Origin: Devosia sp. FKR38
Lineage (GTDB): Bacteria; Pseudomonadota; Alphaproteobacteria; Rhizobiales; Devosiaceae
NCBI RefSeq assembly: GCF_005222805.1
Contig: NZ_STGC01000005.1
Coordinates: forward strand, 124,001 to 188,000
Direction: 5' to 3'
Length of the DNA stretch: 64,000 nucleotides
Under the pieces are notes generated by a model. That model saw nothing but the letters and a program-made list of their open reading frames with translations. It did no database searches and was not told the DNA's origin. Positions within the stretch are counted from its first letter, which is position 1. Every line of letters begins with the position of its first letter. This document shows positions 56,333 to 64,000 of this stretch, one piece after another. The translations under genes and the position numbers were made by a program.

Positions 56333-57169
56333 TCAAACGATGCTGACGTTGGCCTCCTGGATGGCGACGCCATCGCCGGCCGGCACGATGCGCAGCGGCG
56401 TAGCCGAGAGCCCGTCGAGCCCCGCCGCCAGGCGCACATGCCGATCTGTCGGACATAGCTGCAGCGTGGGGTCAAAGCCGATCCAGCCCAGCCGGTCGTC
56501 ATAAGCCTCCGCCCAAGCGTGGAAACCCGACAGCCCGTCTTCGTCATCGGCGCCACCGGGCGCCAGATAGCCCGTCACATAGCGCGCCGGAATGTCGAGC
56601 GCGCGGCAACTGCCGATGAAGGCATGCGCCAGATCGCTGGCGCTGGCGGCGGGCCGTGCGGCATCGGCAGGCGCCGATCCCTGACTCTGGCTCTGCGACC
56701 CGTCCGCGCTCATCTGGCTTTGCGTCTGGCCGGTGGCCTCAACGGCCCGCAGCGTTTCGCCCACCCGCGCCATCAGCGCATGCAGAACGTCGATGCGATT
56801 GTCCTTGCTGCTGCGGAACTTGCCATAGAGCGTCACCGGGGCCCGGGTCAGCGCCGTCACGCGCTTGTAGAGCGCCGCCACCGGTTCGCCGCCAACGCGG
56901 CCCAGCACGCCATGCCGGTCCGTCGTCGTCACCGCGCCGCGCACCGTCACTAGCAGCGTCCCCTCGGGCCGCGCCTGGTTCACCAGATGCACGCTATTGC
57001 CATAGGCATCGGCAAAGCGCGCCGCATTGCCGATCCCGGGCATTTCCACGCTCCAGCTCTCAACCGTCTGGCTGGGGCCGCTGATCGGCGTCAGCATCAG
57101 CTGCAGCACGGCATGGGCCGTGCCGGCAGGCGGCGTCACGCTCAATTGGTGTTCGATGGAGATGCGCAT
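56333..57169 (-). CDS. Transglutaminase-like cysteine protease/peptidase family protein
   Basis: 278 residues. N-terminal transglutaminase_N region (about 1-80), then core domain with Cys in GSCRALDIPARYVTGYL, His in FHAWAEAY, and Asp in GFDPT, the complete Cys-His-Asp triad. An unusual Gln/Ser-rich insert lies near 145-170. It is the last gene of the ATP-grasp/alpha-E/transglutaminase triad, whose function is not established but probably modifies peptides. Start and previous stop overlap as TGATG. Confidence 0.93.
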   Translation of the reverse strand: MRISIEHQLSVTPPAGTAHAVLQLMLTPISGPSQTVESWSVEMPGIGNAARFADAYGNSVHLVNQARPEGTLLVTVRGAVTTTDRHGVLGRVGGEPVAALYKRVTALTRAPVTLYGKFRSSKDNRIDVLHALMARVGETLRAVEATGQTQSQMSADGSQSQSQGSAPADAARPAASASDLAHAFIGSCRALDIPARYVTGYLAPGGADDEDGLSGFHAWAEAYDDRLGWIGFDPTLQLCPTDRHVRLAAGLDGLSATPLRIVPAGDGVAIQEANVSIV

Positions 57170-58119
57170 CAGTAAAAATTATAGCTTTCTGACAGCGTGT
57201 CCGACACGCGGTTGTTGCGGGCGATGAATTCGGTCAGGAATTCATGCAGTCCGTAGCTGAAGATGGTGTCCATGTCCGTGCCGTCCACCATGCTGCGTAA
57301 CTGGCTGGCCGCCTCGTCGCAGCTCTGCTTCTGGCCATAGAACTGGCTGAGCGTCGCCAGATTGTCCTCGATATATTTGGCGCAGAAGATCAGCGAGCGC
57401 GGCATTTCCGGCCGCAGCATCAGGAAGTCGGCGATGTTATGCGCCTTGTAGCGGTCATGGTACACATGCCGATAGCTGCGGTGCGCCGAGGCCGCCCGCA
57501 GGATCAGCGTCCATTGCTGGATGTCGAGATCCCCGCCCACCATTTTGGCGCGCGGCAGCAGCACGTAATATTTCATGTCGAGGATACGCGCCGTATTGTC
57601 GGCCCGCTCGATAAAATTGCCCGCCTGCAAAAAGGCGAAGCCATCATCGCGCAGGATCGTGCCGAGCAGCGCCCCGCGGAACTGGTGCCCAATATCCTTG
57701 ACCCATTCGAGCAGGCCCAGCAGCTTGGCCCCGCGCACGTCGCGCGGCTTGATCTGGGAAAATTCGAGCCAGGCCGAATTGATTGATTCCCACATGTCGC
57801 TGGTGATGGCCGTGCGCACCGAGCGCGCATTGGTCCGCGCTGCCAACAGGCACGAATAGACCGAACTGTAATTGTCCGGGTCGAACATCATGAAATTGGC
57901 CACAGTGTCCACATCGGCCACCCGGTCCTTGCTGGCAAAGGCCTCGTCCACCTCGGCCGCCTGCATCATGGACACCAGATGTTCCGATGCCCCGCCTTCG
58001 CGCCGGCTGGTCAGGCTCATGCGATAGCCCACCTCGAGCAGGCGGGCCATGTTCTCGGCCCGCTCCACATAGCGGCTGAGCCAGAACAGGTTCTGTGCCG
58101 TCCGTCCAAGCATCGTCAT
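57169..58119 (-). CDS. Alpha-E domain protein
   Basis: 316 residues, almost all helical: starts MLGRTAQNLFWLSRYVERAENMARLLEVG, the alpha-E signature. Always found with the permuted ATP-grasp and transglutaminase. Proposed as a scaffold or partner; catalytic residues are not evident. Overlaps the transglutaminase gene by 1 nt. Confidence 0.95.
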   Translation of the reverse strand: MTMLGRTAQNLFWLSRYVERAENMARLLEVGYRMSLTSRREGGASEHLVSMMQAAEVDEAFASKDRVADVDTVANFMMFDPDNYSSVYSCLLAARTNARSVRTAITSDMWESINSAWLEFSQIKPRDVRGAKLLGLLEWVKDIGHQFRGALLGTILRDDGFAFLQAGNFIERADNTARILDMKYYVLLPRAKMVGGDLDIQQWTLILRAASAHRSYRHVYHDRYKAHNIADFLMLRPEMPRSLIFCAKYIEDNLATLSQFYGQKQSCDEAASQLRSMVDGTDMDTIFSYGLHEFLTEFIARNNRVSDTLSESYNFY

Positions 58120-58192
58120 GGGGTCACCCCCTGTGTGGCCTGGAGCTGACGGCTGATCGATACGCGCTGTTTTCGAATGCTAGACTTCATCT

Positions 58193-59614
58193 TCAATCTT
58201 CCAGCACCCAGGTGTCTTTCGTGCCGCCGCCCTGGCTGGAATTGACCACCAGCGAGCCTTTCTTGAGCGCCACGCGCGTCAGCCCGCCGGGCGTGATCCG
58301 CACTTCGTCGCCGATCAGCACATAGGGCCGCAGGTCGACATGGCGCGGGGTGATGCCGGCGTTGATGTAAGTGGGGCAGGTGGACAGGGCCAGCGTCGGC
58401 TGCACAATGTAATTGTCCGGCCGCGCCTCGATCTTCTTGCGGAATTCGGCATGCATGGCCTTGGTCGAGGTTGGCCCCACCATCATGCCGTAGCCGCCCG
58501 AGCCGTGCACTTCCTTGACCACCAAGTCGCCGATATTGGCCAGCACCCAATTGCGCTGTTCTTCGTCGGTGCAATTATAGGTCGGCACGTTCTGCAGCAG
58601 CGCCTTTTCCCCGAGATAGAATTCGATGATCTCGGGCACATAGGTATAGACGGCCTTGTCGTCGGCAATGCCGGTGCCCGGCGCATTGACCAGCGTCACA
58701 TTGCCGGCGCGATAGGCGTCGAACAGCCCCGGCACGCCCAGCATCGAGCCCGGGTTGAAGGTCAGCGGATCAAGATAATCATCGTCGATGCGGCGATAGA
58801 TCACATCGACCCGCTCGGGGCCGGTGGTGGTGCGCATATAGACCTTGCCGCCATCGACAAACAGGTCTGGCCCCTCGCACAGCGTCGCACCCATCTGGTC
58901 GGCCAGGAATGAGTGCTCGAAATAGGCCGAGTTGTAGATGCCCGGGGTCAGCACCACGATATTGGGGGAGGCGCTGGCATTGGCCGGCGCCACGCTTTCG
59001 AGCGTCCGGCGCAGGTTTTCCGGATAGTTCTCGACCGGCGCAACCTTCTGGCGCTGGAACAGATCCGGCGCCAGGATCATCATCGCCTCGCGGTCTTCCA
59101 GCATATAGGAGACGCCCGAGGGGGTGCGCAGATTGTCTTCGAGCACATAGAACTCGTCCGGGCCCACCCGCACGATGTCCACGCCGATGATATGGGCATA
59201 GATGCCGCGCGCCGGCTCCAGCCCCATCATCTCGGGGCAGAAGGCTTCGTTCTGCAGGATCAGCTTTTCCGGAATGCGCCCCGCCTTGAGGATCTCCTGG
59301 CGGTGGTAGATGTCGTACAGGAAGGCGTTGAGCGCCTTCACCCTCTGTTCGATGCCCTTGGACAGGCGCCGCCATTCCTGGGCGGCAATGATGCGGGGAA
59401 TCACATCGAAGGGAATGACCTTTTCGGTGCCCTCTTCCGATCCATAGACCGCAAAGGTGATGCCCAGCTTGCGGAAGATTGCCTCCGCATCGGACTGCAT
59501 CAGCGTCAGCGCCTTGTCGGGCTGCTCCTCAAGCCATTGCGCCAGCGCCCGATAAGGTTCGCGGACGCTGCCATCCGGATTGTACATTTCGTCAAACGGC
59601 AGATTTTCGGCCAT
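58193..59614 (-). CDS. Circularly permuted ATP-grasp protein
   Basis: 473 residues. DEMYNPDGSVREPYRAL at the N-terminus and, after the middle, GVDIVRVGPDEFYVLEDNLRTPSGVSYML, with ATP-grasp acidic residues, and KEVHGSGGYGMMVGP for phosphate binding near the C-terminus. Family probably ligates an amino acid to a peptide. Heads the triad. 73-nt gap before the alpha-E gene. Confidence 0.95.
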   Translation of the reverse strand: MAENLPFDEMYNPDGSVREPYRALAQWLEEQPDKALTLMQSDAEAIFRKLGITFAVYGSEEGTEKVIPFDVIPRIIAAQEWRRLSKGIEQRVKALNAFLYDIYHRQEILKAGRIPEKLILQNEAFCPEMMGLEPARGIYAHIIGVDIVRVGPDEFYVLEDNLRTPSGVSYMLEDREAMMILAPDLFQRQKVAPVENYPENLRRTLESVAPANASASPNIVVLTPGIYNSAYFEHSFLADQMGATLCEGPDLFVDGGKVYMRTTTGPERVDVIYRRIDDDYLDPLTFNPGSMLGVPGLFDAYRAGNVTLVNAPGTGIADDKAVYTYVPEIIEFYLGEKALLQNVPTYNCTDEEQRNWVLANIGDLVVKEVHGSGGYGMMVGPTSTKAMHAEFRKKIEARPDNYIVQPTLALSTCPTYINAGITPRHVDLRPYVLIGDEVRITPGGLTRVALKKGSLVVNSSQGGGTKDTWVLED

Positions 59615-59819
59615 TCTACTCCGACTGGTATGCGGCTCGTCCCATCGCCTTCACATTGCTACACATTTGTACGCATCCGTCCAGCCGCCATCGCCGTGCT
59701 GAAACGATTGCCCTGTGTGAGCGCGCCGCATGTCGCTTTCCGACGCCATCGGCCCATCTTGGGCTTGCGATGATGGGCTCACCCGCTAAGCTGCGCCCCC
59801 AAAACAAGAGGACGCGCCC

Positions 59820-60758
59820 ATGACCGATGCCGCCATCGACATCCTGCAGACTCACAAGCTGCTGGCGTCCTGCGAGGCGGGCCTGGCCGAGCGCTACACC
59901 GTCCACAAGCTGCACGAGGCAACTGACCGCGCCGCCTTTCTGGCCGAGGTCGGCCCGCGCATCCGCGCCATCGCCGGCGGCAATGTCGATCCCGGCCTGA
60001 TCGCGGCGCTGCCCAAGCTCGAGATCATCGCCAATTTCGGTGTCGGTTATGACAGCATCGACACCGCCGCCGCCCGCGCCGCCAATGTGCGCGTCACCAA
60101 TACGCCCAATGTGCTCAACGATGCCGTGGCCGAGCTGACCATCGGCCTGATGGTCGCGCTGGCGCGCCGCATCCCCCAGGCCGACCAGTTCGTGCGCCAG
60201 GGCAAATGGCCCCATGCCGGCTTCGGCCTCTTCTCCGAGCTCACCGGCAAGACGGTGGGCATTCTCGGTCTCGGCCGCATCGGCAAGGAGATTGCCACAA
60301 GGGCCCAGGCCATGAAGATGCGCGTGGTCTATTATGGCCGCAAGCGCCAGCCCACCGAACCGCATGTCTTTTACGACAATCTGGTCGACATGGCCCGCGA
60401 CTGCGACTGGCTGGTCATCATCGCCCTCGGCGGCAAAGGCACCGAGCGCATCGTCAGCCGCGAGGTGCTCACCGCGCTGGGCCCCAAGGGGCGGCTGGTC
60501 AATGTCGCCCGCGGCACGCTGGTCGATGAAGACGCCATGCTGGAGCTGCTGCAGTCCGGCGGCCTGGGCGGCGCGGCGCTCGACGTCTTTGTCAATGAAC
60601 CCGCGGTGCCTGAGGCCTTCTTCGCGCTCGACAATGTGGTGCTCTCGCCCCACCAGGGCAGCGCCACCACGCAGACCCGCGACGCCATGGGCGCGCTGGT
60701 CATCGCCAATCTCGACGCGCACTTTGCCGGCGAGCCTTTGCCCAGCGCGGTGGTCTGA
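59820..60758 (+). CDS. NAD(P)-dependent 2-hydroxyacid dehydrogenase
   Basis: 312 residues. Dinucleotide motif GILGLGRIGKEIA near residue 146, catalytic Arg in NVARGTLVDE, Glu in VNEPAVPE and His in SPHQGSAT. Reduces glyoxylate or hydroxypyruvate-type acids. AGAGGA lies 7 nt before the ATG. Followed after 2 nt by a GST gene. Confidence 0.95.
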   Translation: MTDAAIDILQTHKLLASCEAGLAERYTVHKLHEATDRAAFLAEVGPRIRAIAGGNVDPGLIAALPKLEIIANFGVGYDSIDTAAARAANVRVTNTPNVLNDAVAELTIGLMVALARRIPQADQFVRQGKWPHAGFGLFSELTGKTVGILGLGRIGKEIATRAQAMKMRVVYYGRKRQPTEPHVFYDNLVDMARDCDWLVIIALGGKGTERIVSREVLTALGPKGRLVNVARGTLVDEDAMLELLQSGGLGGAALDVFVNEPAVPEAFFALDNVVLSPHQGSATTQTRDAMGALVIANLDAHFAGEPLPSAVV

Positions 60759-60760
60759 TC

Positions 60761-61378
60761 ATGCTGATCCTCTATGGCGGCAAGCGCTCGCCCTTCGTCC
60801 GCCGCGTGGCCATCTGGATGGCCCTCCAGGGCACGCCCCACACGCGCGAGGTTGCCGATATCTTCGGCGCTGACTTCGAGCGCTTCTCCGCCCGCAATCC
60901 GCTGGTCCGCGTTCCGGTGGTGACCACCCCGCATGGCGATCTCATCGAGACCGCCGCCATCATCGACTATCTCGAAACCTCGGCCGACGCCGACCAGCGC
61001 CTGCTGCCCGCCGCTGGCGCCGAGCGCATTGCCTGTCTGCAGATCATCGCCCTGGCCAATGCCATCGCCGAAAAGGGCGTGGCCTATGTCTATGAGACCG
61101 AGCGGCGCCCGCCCGATCTGGTCTGGGGCGACTGGGTGCAGCGCCTCGCCACGCAACTGCGCCAGGGCCTGGCCGCGCTCGAAGCGCAAACGCCGGAGGC
61201 CGGCTGGTTCGGCGGTGCCAATCCCAATGGCGCCGATGCGGCCGTGGTCGCCACCATCGATTTCCTCGGCACCGTGCCCGATTTCGCCGATCCCACGGCG
61301 CGCCCGCACCTCGACGCCCTGGCCCGGCGCAGCCTTGCCGTGCAGGCCTTTGCCGCGTCCCATCCATCAGCCATCTGA
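60761..61378 (+). CDS. Glutathione S-transferase family protein
   Basis: 205 residues. N-terminal thioredoxin-like half: YGGKRSPFVRRVAIWM with Ser in place of Tyr/Cys at the active loop, TPHTREVADIF, RVPVV, and ETAAIIDYLE. All-helical C-terminal half. Two nt after the dehydrogenase gene, so co-transcribed; substrate unknown. Confidence 0.9.
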   Translation: MLILYGGKRSPFVRRVAIWMALQGTPHTREVADIFGADFERFSARNPLVRVPVVTTPHGDLIETAAIIDYLETSADADQRLLPAAGAERIACLQIIALANAIAEKGVAYVYETERRPPDLVWGDWVQRLATQLRQGLAALEAQTPEAGWFGGANPNGADAAVVATIDFLGTVPDFADPTARPHLDALARRSLAVQAFAASHPSAI

Positions 61379-61514
61379 CCACTCTGTCCTGCTACTGGGG
61401 AACGCCACACCTGCATCGCTGGGGTTTCCTTCCGCGCCTCTGACCCGATAGGGTCCGGCCCAGCGGGGGCACATGGCGGCGATTCAGCCGCCGGCACGGC
61501 AGGGAGTTTCGGGC

Positions 61515-63158
61515 ATGACGCAATGGTGGCGCGGTGGGGTGATCTATCAGGTCTATCCCCGCTCGTTTCAGGACAGCAATGGCGATGGCGTTGGCGATCT
61601 GCCCGGCGTTATCGCCCGGCTCGACCATATCGCCAGCCTGGGCGTCGACTGCATCTGGCTGAGCCCCATCACCAAATCGCCCCAGGCCGATATGGGCTAT
61701 GACGTCTCGGACTATTGCGAGATCGATCCGCTGTTCGGCTCCTTGCAGGATTTCGACACCCTGATCGAGCAGGCCCATGCCCGCGGCATCAAGGTGATCA
61801 TGGATCAGGTGATCAGCCACACCTCCGACCAGCATGCCTGGTTTCAGGAAAGCCGCTTCTCGCGCACCAATGCTCGGGCCGACTGGTATATCTGGGCCGA
61901 TCCCAATCCCGATGGGTCCCCACCCAACAATTGGCCAGCCGTCTTCGGCGGCAGCGCCTGGGAGTGGAACGGCACGCGCGGGCAATACTACCTGCACAAT
62001 TTCCTCATCAGCCAGCCCGACCTCAACTTCCACAATCCCGAAGTCCAGGATGCAGTGCTCGGCGTGATGCGCTTCTGGCTCGAGCGCGGCATCGATGGCT
62101 TCCGCCTCGACACCGTCAACTACTACTTCCACGACAAGAAGCTGCGCTCCAACCCGCCCGATCCCAAGGTGATCAAGGGCCCCCATGCGCTCAGCCCCTA
62201 TGAGTGGCAGATCCACGAGTTTTCCAAGAGCCAGCCGGAAAACCTCGATTTCCTGCGCCGCGTCCGCGCGCTGCTCGACGAATTCCCCGGCGCCACTTCG
62301 GTCGGCGAGGTCGGCGACAGCCACAAATCGCTGCAGCTGATGGCGCAATACACCTCCGGCGGCGATACGCTGCACATGTGCTATGGCTTTGATTTCCTCG
62401 GGCCGCAGTTCACCGCCGCCCATTTCCGCACCCGCATCGAAAAGTTCTTTGCTGCCGGGCCCGATGGCTGGCCGTGCTGGAGCTTTTCCAACCACGACGT
62501 GCCACGCCATATCAGCCGCTGGGCCGAACATGGCGTCAGCCTCACGGCGCTGGCGCGCCAGACCCTGGCGCTGGTGCTCTCGCTGCGCGGCTCGGTCTGT
62601 CTCTATCAGGGCGAAGAACTTGGCCTGCCCGAAACCGAATTGCTGTTCGAGGAATTGACCGATCCACGCGGCATCCGCTTCTGGCCCGAGGACAAGGGCC
62701 GCGATGGCTGCCGCACGCCCATGCCCTGGGACGCCGGCGATGCGCCCAATGGCTTTACCACTGGCAAGCCCTGGCTGCCGGTCAAGCCGCCGCAGTCAGC
62801 GCTGAGCGTCGCCAGCCAGACCAACGATCCCACCTCGACACTGGCTTTCTATCGGCAGGTGCTCGCCTGGCGAAAGACGCAGGCTGTGCTGGCGCAGGGC
62901 GATATTGCCTTCTTCGATGTCAGCGAGCCCGTGCTCGCCTTCCGCCGCACGCTCGACGGGCAGTCCATGCTCTGCGTGTTCAACCTGTCGCCCGGCGCCC
63001 ACCAGCTGACGCTGGCGGGCCTGCCGGCCGGGGCTGTGGTTGAGCCGGTGTCCGAAAGCGCCATGCTCACCGGGCATTCGCTGCAACTGGGCGCCAATGG
63101 CTATGCCTTTGTTGCGCTGGACGCCCAGACCAAGCTGAGCGTCGCCATTTCCACCTGA
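61515..63158 (+). CDS. GH13 alpha-glucosidase / oligo-1,6-glucosidase
   Basis: 547 residues from the ATG at 61515, with AGGGAG 8 nt upstream. TIM-barrel motifs in order: MDQVISHTS near 96, GFRLDTVNYY with nucleophile Asp199, SVGEVGDSHK with acid/base Glu265, FSNHDVPR with Asp328. No signal peptide, so intracellular: hydrolyses short alpha-glucosides taken up by the cell. Near the AglA group of alphaproteobacteria. No sugar transporter is adjacent. Confidence 0.95.
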   Translation: MTQWWRGGVIYQVYPRSFQDSNGDGVGDLPGVIARLDHIASLGVDCIWLSPITKSPQADMGYDVSDYCEIDPLFGSLQDFDTLIEQAHARGIKVIMDQVISHTSDQHAWFQESRFSRTNARADWYIWADPNPDGSPPNNWPAVFGGSAWEWNGTRGQYYLHNFLISQPDLNFHNPEVQDAVLGVMRFWLERGIDGFRLDTVNYYFHDKKLRSNPPDPKVIKGPHALSPYEWQIHEFSKSQPENLDFLRRVRALLDEFPGATSVGEVGDSHKSLQLMAQYTSGGDTLHMCYGFDFLGPQFTAAHFRTRIEKFFAAGPDGWPCWSFSNHDVPRHISRWAEHGVSLTALARQTLALVLSLRGSVCLYQGEELGLPETELLFEELTDPRGIRFWPEDKGRDGCRTPMPWDAGDAPNGFTTGKPWLPVKPPQSALSVASQTNDPTSTLAFYRQVLAWRKTQAVLAQGDIAFFDVSEPVLAFRRTLDGQSMLCVFNLSPGAHQLTLAGLPAGAVVEPVSESAMLTGHSLQLGANGYAFVALDAQTKLSVAIST

Positions 63159-63209
63159 CCCGGGGTGCCGCCTGTCGCGGCCCCGGGCCATCAGGGGTCT
63201 GGGCCGCGA

Positions 63210-63512
63210 TCAGATGGTGGTGGCTTCCGTCGTGCCGCTGACCGGGGTCAGATAGATCGGGTCCAGGATCACCATGCCGGTGCTGCCATCGGCCTTGGTG
63301 ACATAGGCGCGCACGCAGCCGCTCCAGTCTTCCACGCCCGAGACGGCAATGCCCTTGGCTTCGAGGCGCTGTTCGATGCTGTCGGCATTGTCGCTGATCG
63401 AATAGCCGGCGTCGCAGCTGACGTCTTCGCTGCCCGTGGCAGCCTGGGCCGGCATGCTGACAGCCACCAGCGAGACAGTGGCGAAGGCGGCAGTGATGAG
63501 GGTCTTGATCAT
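63210..63512 (-). CDS. Small secreted protein, paralogue 1 (100 aa)
   Basis: From the ATG at 63512 with AAGGA upstream. Signal peptide MIKTLITAAFATVSLVAVSM ending PAQA, then a 76-residue mature domain with Cys pairs, including VEDWSGCVRAYV. The pattern Gly-x5-Glu-x-Trp-x-Gly-Cys-x-Arg-Ala-(Tyr/Phe)-Val is shared with the neighbour at 63675. Unknown function, exported to the periplasm or outside. Confidence 0.85.
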   Translation of the reverse strand: MIKTLITAAFATVSLVAVSMPAQAATGSEDVSCDAGYSISDNADSIEQRLEAKGIAVSGVEDWSGCVRAYVTKADGSTGMVILDPIYLTPVSGTTEATTI

Positions 63513-63674
63513 TTTGAGGTCCTTGTTTGGGAGAAGATGGAACGTCTCCATCTAGTCCCCGGGCCTCAGTGATCACCAGTTAAGGCTTTGTCATATCGAT
63601 GAAATTTCGGAAACTGCATGGCAATGTCCCGGCCATGCTCTGTCCATCTTTGCCCTATCACCTTCGTATGCGTG

Positions 63675-63971
63675 CTATTGCACGCGCCGATAGGTCCCCG
63701 GCTCGAAATACTGCATTTCCTCCCCGCCCTCGGGCTTCCGCACAAAGGCGCGGAGGCACCCGCCCCAGCGCTCGACGCGGGTGGCGTCCACGCCCAGCCG
63801 GCGCAGGTTCATCAGGTCAAACTGGTTCTGCGCATCCTCGCTCATCGGCGCGCCCAGGCCCAGGTTGAACGAATAGCTCAGCCCTTCGCCGCTCCCGCTG
63901 CAGATGGCGGCATGGGCGGGCAGGGCGGCGATCATGACAAGGCCGAATGCGGCCAGGCTGGTGCGAAACAT
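63675..63971 (-). CDS. Small secreted protein, paralogue 2 (98 aa)
   Basis: Start ATG 63971 with AGGAG 8 nt upstream. Signal peptide MFRTSLAAFGLVMIAALPAH, cleavage near AHA. Mature part contains VERWGGCLRAFV and two Cys, aligned with paralogue 1. It lies 160 nt upstream of that gene on the same strand, so the two look like a tandem duplication. Confidence 0.85.
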   Translation of the reverse strand: MFRTSLAAFGLVMIAALPAHAAICSGSGEGLSYSFNLGLGAPMSEDAQNQFDLMNLRRLGVDATRVERWGGCLRAFVRKPEGGEEMQYFEPGTYRRVQ

Positions 63972-64000
63972 CTCAGGGTCTCCTTTGCGGCTCAGTCTGG

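Overview
The window is a high-GC chromosomal segment of an alphaproteobacterium, most likely a Hyphomicrobiales (Rhizobiales) member close to Devosia. The main evidence is the order murA, DUF2948, hisD, UPF0262, low-molecular-weight phosphatase, infA, maf, yacG, tRNA-Phe, which is typical of that group. The genus is an inference; the order is seen directly.

Layout. (1) 1-6373 is a catabolic cluster: an RraA-like lyase (cut by the window edge), a HisD-like alcohol dehydrogenase, an aldehyde dehydrogenase, a zinc alcohol dehydrogenase, and a long ORF that joins an alpha/beta hydrolase to a double SnoaL-like protein. (2) 6814-16332 is a roughly 9.5-kb genomic island. It is bounded by a 23-bp direct repeat of the 3' end of tRNA-Thr(GGT), with the intact tRNA at the right end. 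It is more A/T-rich than its surroundings and carries a ParB-like protein, a single-chain restriction-modification-specificity enzyme, a divergent unknown protein, a translationally coupled pair of unknown genes, a two-TM protein and two small ORFs. No integrase is visible. (3) 16506-26234 holds murA and the conserved housekeeping cluster, with a TetR-controlled HlyD/ABC-2 efflux operon inserted between murA and DUF2948. (4) 26497-31981 holds a VIT-type transporter, a YgiQ radical SAM protein and three TadE/TadG-type genes.

(5) 32238-47119 is built around two tripartite tricarboxylate transporters (TctCBA). The first lies behind a PrpF-type isomerase gene and a strong LysR-type palindrome, and it converges on a LysR gene. 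The second follows a GAF-GGDEF-EAL protein and converges on a response regulator plus a sensor kinase fused to a periplasmic binding protein. (6) 47170-64000 is mixed metabolism: uxaC, a small-molecule kinase, an EamA protein, a CAP-domain lipoprotein, glpD-glpK, an AEC transporter, an ArsR/SRPBCC pair, the ATP-grasp/alpha-E/transglutaminase triad, a hydroxyacid dehydrogenase with a GST, a GH13 glucosidase and two paralogous small secreted proteins.

Themes. Uptake of carboxylates and uronates and their oxidation dominate. Three ORFs join proteins that are normally separate: hydrolase-SnoaL, UPF0262-phosphatase, and kinase-binding protein. Several good operator candidates are visible as palindromes. 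The most promising undescribed content is the tRNA-Thr island and the kinase-binding protein fusion.
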